38,662 nucleotides of DNA from a virus, in IMG/VR virus record IMGVR_UViG_3300010153_000025, positions 1 to 38,662 of that record. The stretch is one strand, 5' to 3'. Both the position numbers and the translations under genes were made by a program. The notes beneath the pieces were generated by a model. That model made no database searches, was not told where the DNA came from, and saw nothing but the letters and a program-made list of their open reading frames with translations. Positions 7,416 through 18,300 of this stretch are shown one piece after another. Positions within the stretch are counted from its first letter, which is position 1. Each line of letters opens with the position of its first letter.

Positions 7416-7591
7416 TGCGGTTTTATCACTTTATAGTGGGTGTTGTTGTCAGAGTTTATGTTCAGTAAGTTGACCATATCAAGAGCTTCTGACAGGTCAT
7501 CGAGTATCAACAACTCACCTAAGCCATCAAGCATATATACTTGGACTACCTCTGAGGCTACCTGAACTTCTTTTAATATCCTATACATCAT
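7412..7591 (-). CDS. 59-residue unknown protein, last gene of the late operon
   Basis: Reading leftward from ATG ATG at 7591, an uninterrupted 59-codon frame ends at TAG (7414-7412). The product begins MMYRILKEVQVASEVVQVYM and ends with an NNTHYKVIKPH tail. It has an alternating beta-strand look and an acidic helix (LDDLSEALDMVNLL). Its ATG overlaps the amidase stop by 4 bases (ATGA), which argues strongly that it is translated. It fills what would otherwise be an unexplained 170-base gap. No function is recognised. Confidence 0.75.
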   Translation of the reverse strand: MMYRILKEVQVASEVVQVYMLDGLGELLILDDLSEALDMVNLLNINSDNNTHYKVIKPH

Positions 7592-8469
7592 AGCTCAGTT
7601 AACATAGTGAGAAGATTCTCCTGAGGAAACATATCGCTTTTCCCTTTGTTGGTGTTTGAGTGCGACCATAGACCCTTTATTCTTCCGTAGTACGCATCCT
7701 CATTCCATTCAAAAGCCTCGGCTCCCTTCTGCTTTATAAGCTCAGGCAATCCTTTTCGAACGTCAATGTTATCACGATCAGCAATAAACAGTATCAACTT
7801 GCGCAATGATTCTATCTGAGCGTCTGAATATTTATGCCAAAACTTATAGCCCTTGAATTTTTTGTCGAGCTCCACGATCTGGTTCTCGTGAACAGTGCTA
7901 CCGGCATATGTCCTACCATCTTTTAGATATCCAAAGTTGCATACCTCTATACCTACGCTGTTGGTGTGCATCTCATTTAATCCATTGCGACCAAGGTGCC
8001 AGGCGTATGCGCCATCCGGCAGGCATCTTACGATATCTCCATCATATTGAAAGTCATTGTTATGTATTGAAGGGCCACCCATAACAAACTCAGTCGCTAT
8101 TCGACCTCTGTTGTCACCGCTCCAATGATCAACAGTTCGGTAAGGGTTATGCCACCCGGCGGTGTGATGAATAAACAGCCACTCTTTATGAGTAGGACCT
8201 GGAAGATACTCACCCTTGGACAGCATGTGATTGTTTATTTCAATACCATGACTAATACCTAATGATTCCTGTACGTCTGTAGTTAGACCAAACAACATGG
8301 CCCATGTCTTTGGGCCCACTATGCCATCGGTTACCAAAGCGTTCTTATACTGAAATTGTATGACAGCTCTCTGTGTTTTATCTCCAAAGATACCATCTAC
8401 AGTAAGGTCCAGATGCTTTTGGATCTCTCGTACCTTGTCTCCTGTGCTACCCTTCTTGATTAACTTCAT
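7588..8469 (-). CDS. endolysin: PG-binding domain + N-acetylmuramoyl-L-alanine amidase
   Basis: This 293-residue protein has an N-terminal peptidoglycan-binding domain (about 1-62; DGIFGDKTQRAVIQFQ, DGIVGPKTW) followed by an Amidase_2 domain (about 90-285). FIHHTAG (99-105) provides the first zinc ligand, AYAWHLGRNG (155-163) lies in the active-site loop, and SH…KSDMFP (269-281) provides H270 and D279. The enzyme cleaves the lactyl-L-Ala amide bond of peptidoglycan at lysis. No signal peptide is seen, so release would depend on a holin or on membrane damage. It overlaps the M23 gene by 23 bases and the next small gene by 4. Confidence 0.92.
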   Translation of the reverse strand: MKLIKKGSTGDKVREIQKHLDLTVDGIFGDKTQRAVIQFQYKNALVTDGIVGPKTWAMLFGLTTDVQESLGISHGIEINNHMLSKGEYLPGPTHKEWLFIHHTAGWHNPYRTVDHWSGDNRGRIATEFVMGGPSIHNNDFQYDGDIVRCLPDGAYAWHLGRNGLNEMHTNSVGIEVCNFGYLKDGRTYAGSTVHENQIVELDKKFKGYKFWHKYSDAQIESLRKLILFIADRDNIDVRKGLPELIKQKGAEAFEWNEDAYYGRIKGLWSHSNTNKGKSDMFPQENLLTMLTEL

Positions 8470-9094
8470 AGCTAAATCCGTTTCTTTTTAATGTTAATGT
8501 ATCACTTACTATCTCTTCGGGGTTGATGGGCACACCAAGGAAGCGCACCTCAAAGTGTAGGTGCGGCCCTGTTGAGTGGCCTGTCGATCCTATTATTCCC
8601 AATCCATCTCCGGCACTTACCGTATCACCTTCTCTAACCAGGAGATCCCAATGGTGAGCATAGTATGTTTCAAACCCATTGAAGTGTCTCACTATAATAA
8701 GGTTACCATACCCCCCGTTATAACCGAAGTTGGCATACCTTACTACACCATCCCATACGGACAGTGATGTGTCTTTGTTACATCCAGCGTAGTCGATACC
8801 GTAGTGCATCCTGCCCCATCTCCATCCATAGCCACTGCTCTTGTGCCCTTCAGTTGGCATAACAAAGGAATCAGTAAATATAGTAACGGAATCCACTACA
8901 CTATCATGGTAGTAATGCAGGTGATCCGAACCACCGACATACATCGTGTCCAAATAAAGAGGCTCCTCAACCACTACGGTATCTGGAGCCTCATAAACAC
9001 AAAAATAATCCGGTTTAAAGGTAATAGTTTTCGTGCACGTAAGTGCTATGTTGACACATGCAATTATTATTATGAGTGTAAGTATTTTTTTCAT
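8447..9094 (-). CDS. M23-family peptidase with signal peptide
   Basis: This 215-residue protein has an N-terminal export signal (MKKILTLIIIIACVNIALTC). The cysteine at residue 20 is preceded by T, so a lipobox is doubtful. A spacer runs to about 75, then a C-terminal LytM/M23 domain. MHYGIDYAG (96-104) gives H97 and D101, YYAHHWD gives H147/H148, and GPHLHFEVR (176-184) gives H178 and H180. M23 enzymes cut peptide cross-links in peptidoglycan. Two peptidoglycan hydrolases side by side imply a two-enzyme lysis strategy. Alternatively the M23 protein acts in the periplasm earlier in infection. It starts 4 bases inside the preceding lipoprotein-like gene (ATGA). Confidence 0.92.
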   Translation of the reverse strand: MKKILTLIIIIACVNIALTCTKTITFKPDYFCVYEAPDTVVVEEPLYLDTMYVGGSDHLHYYHDSVVDSVTIFTDSFVMPTEGHKSSGYGWRWGRMHYGIDYAGCNKDTSLSVWDGVVRYANFGYNGGYGNLIIVRHFNGFETYYAHHWDLLVREGDTVSAGDGLGIIGSTGHSTGPHLHFEVRFLGVPINPEEIVSDTLTLKRNGFSYEVNQEG

Positions 9095-9330
9095 TGTTCT
9101 CTATAGATTATGTAAAGCGGCAGTGTCATGCCTGATTTATACACTAATATAATAGTATCTGTTGATGAATACAAATGGTACACGATGCACTCCCCTTCAA
9201 TACTTGCCACGGATCTATACCCATCATCCTGGCACGCACTATCTATCTCTGTAATTGGGGTTTCAAAGTACGGATGCTGAGCTGTGCAAGACAGGCAGCT
9301 CATTACTAATAATGTAAAGATGAGTTTCAT
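9091..9330 (-). CDS. small exported, probably lipoprotein (lysis cassette)
   Basis: This 79-residue protein has a short export signal, MKLIFTLLVMSCLSCTAQ. C12 or C15 could be lipidated (VMSC or LSC, Ser at -1, tolerated in lipoboxes). The remaining 60 residues are acidic and beta-rich with further cysteines. It begins on the stop of the giant gene (TAATG) and overlaps the M23 start. Its size, signal and position beside two cell-wall hydrolases suggest an outer-membrane lysis factor (o-spanin-like). This is inference, because no spanin partner was recognised. Confidence 0.75.
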   Translation of the reverse strand: MKLIFTLLVMSCLSCTAQHPYFETPITEIDSACQDDGYRSVASIEGECIVYHLYSSTDTIILVYKSGMTLPLYIIYREQ

Positions 9331-12300
9331 TATCTGCGTGTTGAACGCCCTCCCCTACCTGAACGACTTCCTCTATTGCCTCCTCTACCACCTGACGCTC
9401 CGGATGATTTTTTCTTTTTCCCTCCACCTGGTCGATAAGATGGGCTAATTCCCATAATAGTATATAGATCATCCATTTCTCCAGGATCTCCGCTTAATCC
9501 AGCATAATTGTATAGAGCCACAAACGGATCTAAATTTATTCCCAATAAAACCTCAGCCGGTTTAGTGAGATTCAATTCTTTTGTCTCCTCAGCATCTTTG
9601 ACTAACAATCTAAATATCAAAGAATATGGGTTAGGCTTTTCTCTAAATCTATATGGCTTGTCTTTTATCTTAGCTATTGCTTGCTGTGCACCATCTCCTA
9701 CTAAAGGAATCTGATAAATTAGATTCATACCCATTAAGGCTTCTCCTAATATATCTAACACCGCTTCCTTGTCCTCATCATCCCCATGTAGGCGTGCGAT
9801 GTTTGCCATCGTATAAAATAATACGTTAGCAACACCCAAGTTTAAAGTTACTGATCTTACATCCTTTATAACTTGGTTTCGACTAATCTTGCTCGACTTA
9901 CCGTCAGCAACAAGTTGTGCTGATTTCATGAGGTTAGTCATTGCCATCATTACTTTATTAAGCTGTAGTAAAGTAACACTACCAAACATTGTATATACTC
10001 TGATGACTTCAGTTTGAGACAACTGAATATTTGTTTTGTCTGCGGTTCTTCTCGACTGTTGAGTGGCATTGTAGTCAGCAAATATTCTCAATGCCTGATC
10101 CTGAGGCATACCATTTTCAATATTCCTGTAGTAAGTAGCCATAGCTGGCAATACTCCCGCTATATCACCCAATATAGTTGGTGATGCAGCAGCCATTCGT
10201 GTTGTGTTTATTGCCTGCCGATATTTTCTACTTGCTTTTGATACTGATTCAAATTTACGGAGCCTTCCTCCCGTTTCCAGACCATATACATCTCCCTTCA
10301 TACCTTGTTCCCAACGATCTCTAAAGTCAGGTGATAGATTATATGCATCTTTAAATACTGATCTAAAGTTGGCGAAAACTTTCAAGGTGTCAGCTGCGAA
10401 CCCGAGCATATCTACTCCGACTCTTCTCTTACCATCTTTGCTATATACATATTGTTCGTAGTTCTGTATAAAAGATGTAGCCTGCTTGGGTAGTTGAATA
10501 AGCTTGAACGATAAAACATACGAAGTATATCCTTGCAAAGCATTACCGATAACTTTGCTCGATATACTGCTGTTAAGTCCTGACTTAGGATTTATTGCAA
10601 TGTTTAATATATTCTTAGCAGAAGAGGTGATACCCGTTTCATCCATCAATGTTCTAACAGCGGGCACTTTAAATATATCATTTAGTATTTTGGTTCCTTC
10701 TGCATATGCTTTGAATCGCTCCATTTCATCTATGTATGTTTCTAATACATCAAAGAAATCTCTGTTTACTATTTCAACAACTCCATCCGTGTCCGTTCTT
10801 CTTTTAAAAGAACTAAAATATTCAGCGTTAAAAACGCCAGCAAAATCTCCATCTGAAACCAGGTCAGCAACATTCTCCCCTAATGTAGATGTAGGAAAAT
10901 AATTTGGTATAACAGCAAGGTTAACATCATTAACTTCAACATATACATCATCTATTGTTTGGTGGTATGAATTGCTCAACCACTCTACTACATTGCTAAT
11001 AAACTGAACCATCTGAGGACCTATCTCGTTTTCAATTTGATTTAGCACGTCATCAGTGAATCCCATTTTGTCAAGCTTATTCCGGACAATAGAGTTTCTA
11101 CTAAGGGCGTTTATGCTCATCAACTCGCCTACGGTCAAAGTGTTTTTCTTACCGTTTATAATAAACTCTCGTGCTCCTTGAGGTATTGACTTTATTAGGC
11201 CCTTATATCCACCCTCGATACCATCTACCTTATTAGCCAGATCATTTAGATCAACATCTCTAACTTTTTGAGTTCCCCTGATATGCTCTGTATGCATTTT
11301 GTTTACACGATTGTAAACATTTTCAGTAAAGAAATTATTGCCTCGAGGTAGGTTATCTATTAGATTCATTAAGGTATTGAGGTGAGACAAATGATTTTTA
11401 AACAACTCAGCAATCCCAATACCTGTTGTTAATGGATATTGTTTTACCCACTTATCTAACCCGGTCCATAGTTTTCCTTCATTGAAACTCTCCCATATGC
11501 TTCTCCGATCAAACTCTAATTGATTTTTATTCTTTAAATTACCTTGCTCATCAAAAAGTATAGGACGATCCTCCTTAATTTCTAAAGTTGCTTCGGTAGC
11601 CAATGCATCTCTACGATTTGCTCGTTCGAGTCTGTTAGACATTAGCTGTTTAATAGACTCTGATCTTACATCTTCAAGAGATTTTAAAAGTTCTCTTACT
11701 TGATCCACACTTTTATTCTCTATGTCAGCAAACAAATCTATAGCTAACATTTGATTGATTAAGGCATTCTCTCTTTGAGAAAGCTTTTCATTTTTACTCG
11801 CCTTATCAAGAGTTTCTTTTACATTTATTTTTTCTCCAGCTACTTCAACCTCTGGCTGCTGAAGCTTTTGAATTTTTTCCTGAAGCTTTTTCTGATTCTC
11901 AGCAACCACCTTGTCAGTCCTGTTCTGTGTTACTGATAAGTTTAAAATTGATCTAACCGCTGCAAAAAACTGCTGCCCTCTGGCATCAAGACCTTTCGAT
12001 CTTTCTTTGCCGGTTTTAGTTATTTGCTTAGATGCTTTTTTCTTTACTATATCGGTAATCTTTTTTATTAATACTTGCTTTTCTTTATTGTCAAGCATAA
12101 TTTGAACCTCACTTATAAATAAATCGAGAGTGGTTCTCTTTACCCTGTTTAGTTGAGTGAGCAATGAATTAACTTCAGCTCTACTAAATAAAACTTTGGG
12201 AAGATTTTTTGATATATAATTTTTTAATTCCTGCTTTACGGATTGCAAGTCTTTAGCACCCTTCGCTCTCTGGCGAATATCGCTTTTCATTTTTCGTATC

Positions 12301-15300
12301 TGAGCAGGTACGCCTTTAGGTAGCTTTTCTGTTGGAGCCTTTAACGATTCAGTAGTATCAACGTACAGTTTTTGTTGCTGAGTCGATCGAGTTGTTCTGC
12401 CTTTGTCGGCCAACTTTTGGTATTCAGGCTGAGCTTCTAAAAACAGAAGTGTTCGAGATTTTATTTTAGTCGGCGTTAGATCCTTGAGCTTTTTATTTTG
12501 TTCTCTTATTTCTCTATTAAGATCTTTGATCTCAGAAGTAAGTTGACTTTGTTTTTCTTTGTTTGCTTTCGTATCTGGCTTACCATCCAAAGCCTCGAGT
12601 CTTTCTGTAAGCTTCTCCTTCTTTGAAATGGAACTCTTGTTTTTCTTTTCAAGAGACTTACGTTCGCTATCTAAGTTCTTTTTGTACTCATTTATTTTTT
12701 GTAATAAAGAAATACCATCAGATATATTAATTTCCGCAAAGCTTCTCGGTAGTGCAGTTTCAAATTCAAGTTCTAAAAGAGCATTGGCCTGAGCTACAGA
12801 TAAGAATTTATCAGACTCTTTGTCTTTAATGCTTGTAGTCAACACCTCCCGTATTGCTGCGGCAGATATTTTTTTCATTTCGCGAGCTCTGTTAATTACA
12901 TCAATCGCGTTAGCTTCTTTACGAATAGATTTTTGAAGTCGCTCTGCTCCTTCAGTTAAATCATCCCGCTCGCTTCGTACATCCCTTTGACTATCGACTT
13001 CTCTTCCTCGTTCAGTACGTGATCGCTCATCACTTCGCTCATCTCTACGTACTCCTCGAATGTCGGATTCCGCTTCAATATCCCTTGTAACATCTGAAAG
13101 AAGAGATCCCGCCCAAGAGGGGTCTTGGATACCTCCTGCTCTGTCAACTGCTTGTTTTCTTGCTTCATCTATGGTTATTTTTCCTTGTGCATAATTACTA
13201 AATATATTTCGAACATCATTGACATTCTTCTTGCTATTCTTAAATGAGTCCGTAAATAGACCCCTGACAGCTTCCCATGTGACGCTCTGCATCTGCCTCG
13301 GCAATAGCCCTGTTCGCTTTGCTGCATCCGCGTAAGCATCTGCATAAGCATAGTAAACGCCACTAACACCAGCAGCATTTGAGCTGGATGCTTTCTTTGT
13401 CCCAAAATTCTGAGCTACCTCAATAGAGTTACCACTCAAAGGAAGCAATGTAGCTGCGGCAACAGCATGCGTGTCCATTGTAACCTCTCCCTCCTCTGAC
13501 ATAGGATCTACTATATTGTCGTAGAAGTTTCTAATTTTATGAGCCGTCCCAAGCTGAGTGGATATATTCTCAGGCGATCCATTGAGGTATATAGCAACAG
13601 CCTTACCTATCTCAGTGTAACTACCCCAAGCTACCTTTGCGTTGGTTCCGTCATTCTTCTTAGCAACACCCACTCGCTCACCGTCCGGACTTACTATCTG
13701 GTAATCCTTCTGTCCAGTAATTTCTTGAGTTGTTCTTAAGACATAAGGCTGATACTTTGGTTCCACATCCTTTAGCCTCTTACCTATAAGACCTTCCAGT
13801 TCAACAAGTAATTTTTCTGCATTAGCCTTGTTCTTCTTTCCTTTTTCTGTAAGACGTCCCTTGTTTTTCTTCAATGCCGCCTTAACAGCTCTTTCATTTA
13901 TCTCCTTTTGAGTGTCTAATGCTTCCTGTGTAAAGACAGGGTTGGTATCGTACTGCTCCAAAACAAGCTCAGCAAGTCGAACATTTTGATACCAATCTTT
14001 TTGCGGCGATAATGAAGCCAAGATACCTGAGACCTGCTCCAGAGATACGTTATGCTTTTCAGCTAATCCCTGAGCGATCTGGTTGGCACCATCATACCAC
14101 AAGGTAGATATCTCTCTGAACTCATCACCATATAGATCGTGAATGAATACCAGGTTGTCTGACACCTGCTTAACAAAGATGTCATATATCTCATCTGCTC
14201 TTTTAAGTAGAGCTCTACGTTTTGCCGGGCTCATCAGCCTCAACGCTTTCTCAGACTTAGGTATGGGGAGTGGCCTGAATTTTTTCGATCCCTTTACAAG
14301 ATCGAGCTCCCTAAGGAAGTTGGCGTTCTTTATAAATGTAAGTGGCGCAGCTTCCCTTACCTTAGCCACGGACATATTGTCCACTCCCTGCACAACTGGC
14401 TGCCCATCTACTGATCTTATAGACAAGCCCTTGGGTACCTTAGTGCCGGCAACATTTTTGCTTTGAACCTCGGCCGGAACAATCGATCCTCTTTGCATTC
14501 GACCCCTGCCTGTGGGTGGCTTATACATCTTACCTCTGCCATCACGTATGCTATATCCAAATCTCTCTTTCTTGAGATCATAGCCAAGCCTTCTTAGCTG
14601 AGGTCTTAATATACCTGGATTGATTTGCTCCGATAAAAATCCGCTTTCTTCTATGTTATACATAGCTGCAAGTCTCGCCACTTGTTGAGCGGGTGTTTGC
14701 TGCTGTCTTTCTTGTCCTTCTATCTGAGATTGTATAGTGCCTACCTCTGCCTCTTCTAAGGCCTTCCCTTCCTGTATACGCTGTGACACTACGTTAAGTA
14801 GATCGATAACCCCCTGATCAGAATCAATATTAAATATCTTGTCCAAACCAAACAATCGAGCAATAGATTCTATCCATTTTCGAATGGTGCTTTTCTCAGG
14901 CGCATTTAGTTTGGTATAGTTTTGAGATAACATACCCATTAACTCAGAGAGATATTCCTCGTCTTGGAACCTCTGATCATACTGAGCAATAAAATTATCT
15001 AACTCGGCTTGAACCGATTTATCCTTGACCGATTGCCTAACGGTCACTATCATTTTTTTAGTTGCAGCTTCTATTTTAGGATCAGAACCTATTTTGTTTT
15101 TTAGTAAAGCATGAAACGCTTCGTGAGCTGCAGTTCTATTGTTTGCCTTTACACCATTAATATGTATGGTATTTGTCCTTGGTATATATGCGCCTTGAGA
15201 ACCTTGAGCATTTTCGCTAACTGCATTGTTGTAAGATTGCTCGGAACGGTGATATATAAACTTAGTATCGGGCAATACTTTTGATATTGCTTTCGCTGCA

Positions 15301-18300
15301 TTTTTAGTAAGCTTGATTAAGTTGTTCTGCGACTCTGAAACTTTTTCTTCAACTCCTGTAATAGTTAAATTATCTGTCGATGTAGGAGCAGTGGCTCGCT
15401 GCATTCGAGTACCAGCTTGGAGCTTTTCATTAGCTTTTTTGAGATTGTTTATTTTTCTTTGTGATGCTCTGATATCACTTTTCTCACCACTTATATCCTC
15501 CTTATAACTCTGAATAAGAGCTTGTTGATCTTCTACAAAATCTTCTTGCTCGAATTTTAACTCTTCTCTCCTCTCTGCTTTTTCCTCCCTACTAATCTTC
15601 AGGTCTTTAATCGCCGCACGTTTAGCAGCAAAGTTCTTTTTCTCCTCTTTTGTATTCCCTTTCTCCAGCTCGATCTCCATCTCAAGGTCTTCAATCCTAT
15701 TTTCGCTATACGATATATCACTCTCTAAGCGGTCTATATCTTCTTGGTTCTCCTTAAGCTTTAGTTCGATTTCACGGGGAATAAATGGCTTGCTTTCCTT
15801 AGGAGCAGGAGCCTTCTTCTTAGGAGCAGGAGCCTTCTTCTTAGGAGCAGGAGTCTTCTTCTTAGGCTTAGGAGCAGGAGCTGCTTCAGTTACGGCAGGT
15901 TCGGCAGGAGATTTTTTTACTAAATTCTTTAGACTTGATTCAGCCTCTACAAGCTCAGCCTCATAGAATTTTATTGTTTCTTCCTTTTTGGAAATGAATG
16001 ATGGAAGTTCTTTAATTAGCTTTTCTATATAATCTTTTCTTAACTCTTTTTCTTCAGGGCTAAGGTCTTTATCTTCCTTAATCTTCGGTAGATTATCCTT
16101 AGCCTTTTGAACGAATGTTTTTCTATCCTCGATTTCTTCTTTTGATAATTGTATCTCACTTTTTGCCTTCCTTATATCACCTTCAAGTACTTCTTTAAAC
16201 ACAGCATCTCTAAACGATGTTGGCTTTACCTCAATCTCCTCAGCAACAGGTGCTGCCTCCTCAGCAACGGTAGCAGTCTCCTCAGTCACAGGTGCTGCTT
16301 CAGTGACGGCAGGCGCTGTTCGCTCTAACGGTACGAGATCTATTGTTTGCTTTCCCTTTTTCTCGAGCCTCTTATTAGCATCATTGACAAGGTCAATGAG
16401 CTTCTGCATGCCGTTCTCTTGGCTGGTAAGATCTTGTGAAAACGCCCCCTGGCTAAGCTCATCGCTTATAAACAGATCGAAAGTCATACCACCACCTGGC
16501 TCTATCAAATATTTTGTAAAGTTGGGGTCCACATGCTTTCTCCAAAGAGCAGCGAAAGTACGAGACCCTGCATCACCAAGTATGTTATATAAGATATCAT
16601 TAATGTAATCTTCACTATATGCCAAGCCATCTATTCCAGACCGTTGACGCGTCTCATACATAAACTCACGCTGCTCTTCGGTTAACTCAGCAGCAGGCGC
16701 TGCCTCAGTGGTGGTCTCGGTAACGGTGGTCTCTTCAGTGACAGGCGCTGTTCGCTCTAATGGTACGAGATCTACCGTTTGACCTCCCTTTTTAGCAATC
16801 TTCTTATTAGCATCATTGATAAAGTCGATGAGCTTCTGCATGCCGTTCTCATCTGCAGTCACATCTGTTGCAAAACCCCTATCGTAAATCATTTCCGAAA
16901 CAACATAGTCACTGAAATTTTTACCCCGACCTATTTGCAGGTCCCCTGTAAAGTAAGGGTCCACATGCTTTCTCCAAAGAGCATTAAAGCTACGAGTACG
17001 AAGCTCCCCGTATATGTTTTCTAATATGTCGCTAATATAATCTTCCCTATATGCCAAGCCATTCAATGCAGATTTTCTGTTCGACTCATACATAAACTCA
17101 CGCTCCTCATCGGTCAGCGGGCGATCTTCCTCGGTAACGACAGTCTCCTCGGTAACAGCAGGCGCAGCTTCAGTGGTAGTCTCAGCAACGGTAGTCTCTT
17201 CGGTTACAGCAGGCGCTGCTTCAGCTATACCAAGCTCTGCTCTAAGTGCCGCTGCTTCTTCACTTAGCGTAGACGGCGTTTCCTCAACTTGGACTTCGGC
17301 CTCAACCTCTGCGGTAACCGGCCCGGTGGCGTCTCCCTCTCCCACCGCTTCGCTATCTCTGGCAGGTTCTTGTACATCCACCGTCTCTGTGCTTGACTCT
17401 TGAATGGCATCTTGTGGTTTTACTATGTTAAAATCTTGATCTGTATCTATTATGCCAGATACCACATCAGTATCTGTAGACTCAGCAGGGAAGTCACCAA
17501 TTAAAGATGTAGAACCATCATCGTTTACAATGTCTAAACGAATACGGCCGCTTTCCTGAGTAGTCAACTTGACTTGCTTAGTGTTCCCGTCTTTATCTTT
17601 CCCTTCGTATATACGTACCGCTTCGGTCTCTGTAGTTACCTCAGTTGGCTCGTCAAGTATACTGTTTATCTGATCGTTTATTTCTTTTAGACGGCGCTTG
17701 CCTGCCTCAGTAGTGTTGCCACTTAAACCTTGTTTTTCAACTTCAAGTGGTACTATAGCATCTGCTTTATTGTTGTCTATAACACCTGCCTGAGCAAGCT
17801 CAGCTTTTATCTCAGCATTGTTGCGAACACGAGCCTTAGCATCTTCAGCTGCTGTACGTAGCTCAGGATCGTTTTGTATATCCAACTTAGTGCCTGCAAT
17901 ATCAGCATCCGTTCCTGTTTCTAACAATGATATAACTTGCTCCTGTGTAGCAACACCATCATTGATTTTATATTCGCCCTTATTTCTGGCATCCATTAAT
18001 CCGCGCGTAACCGTAAAAGGTGCGGTAGTAATACCACCCACAGTCCCCTCAAAAGCTACCTCAAGAAAATCATCCGCTTGACCGGCAACCTTCCTTCCTA
18101 AAAATTCACCCGTAGCTCCACCCGCACCCTCAACAACAGTACCAGCCAAACCACCTGCCAACTGAGATCCTGTTCTACCAGTAACTAAAGATGTTGCTTT
18201 CACACCTAATCCGGCAGTTAAACCTTCAATCGCACCTATGGTAAGTCCTCGACCTGTAGATTTCCATGTCAACCTATTTTGAATACCAGGCTGACTTAGA

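Noticed and set aside
8381-8392. TATCTTTG-type box inside the amidase gene
   Set aside because: It lies within coding sequence, far from any start, so it is expected by chance. It also shows that the octamer alone is weak evidence.
8804-9106. Rightward ORF of 100 residues opposite the M23 gene
   Set aside because: It is antisense to a clear M23 peptidase. The translation is Cys/Tyr-rich shadow sequence with no start context.
13175-13405. Second-frame ORF of 76 residues inside the giant gene
   Set aside because: The composition (Met/Arg/Leu-rich, no domain feel) looks like a shadow of the main frame, unlike the ORF at 12956-13168.
15785-15890. Short direct repeats taken as a CRISPR-like array
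   Set aside because: They are in-frame codon repeats encoding the KKKAPAP linker of the giant protein, with no unique spacers.
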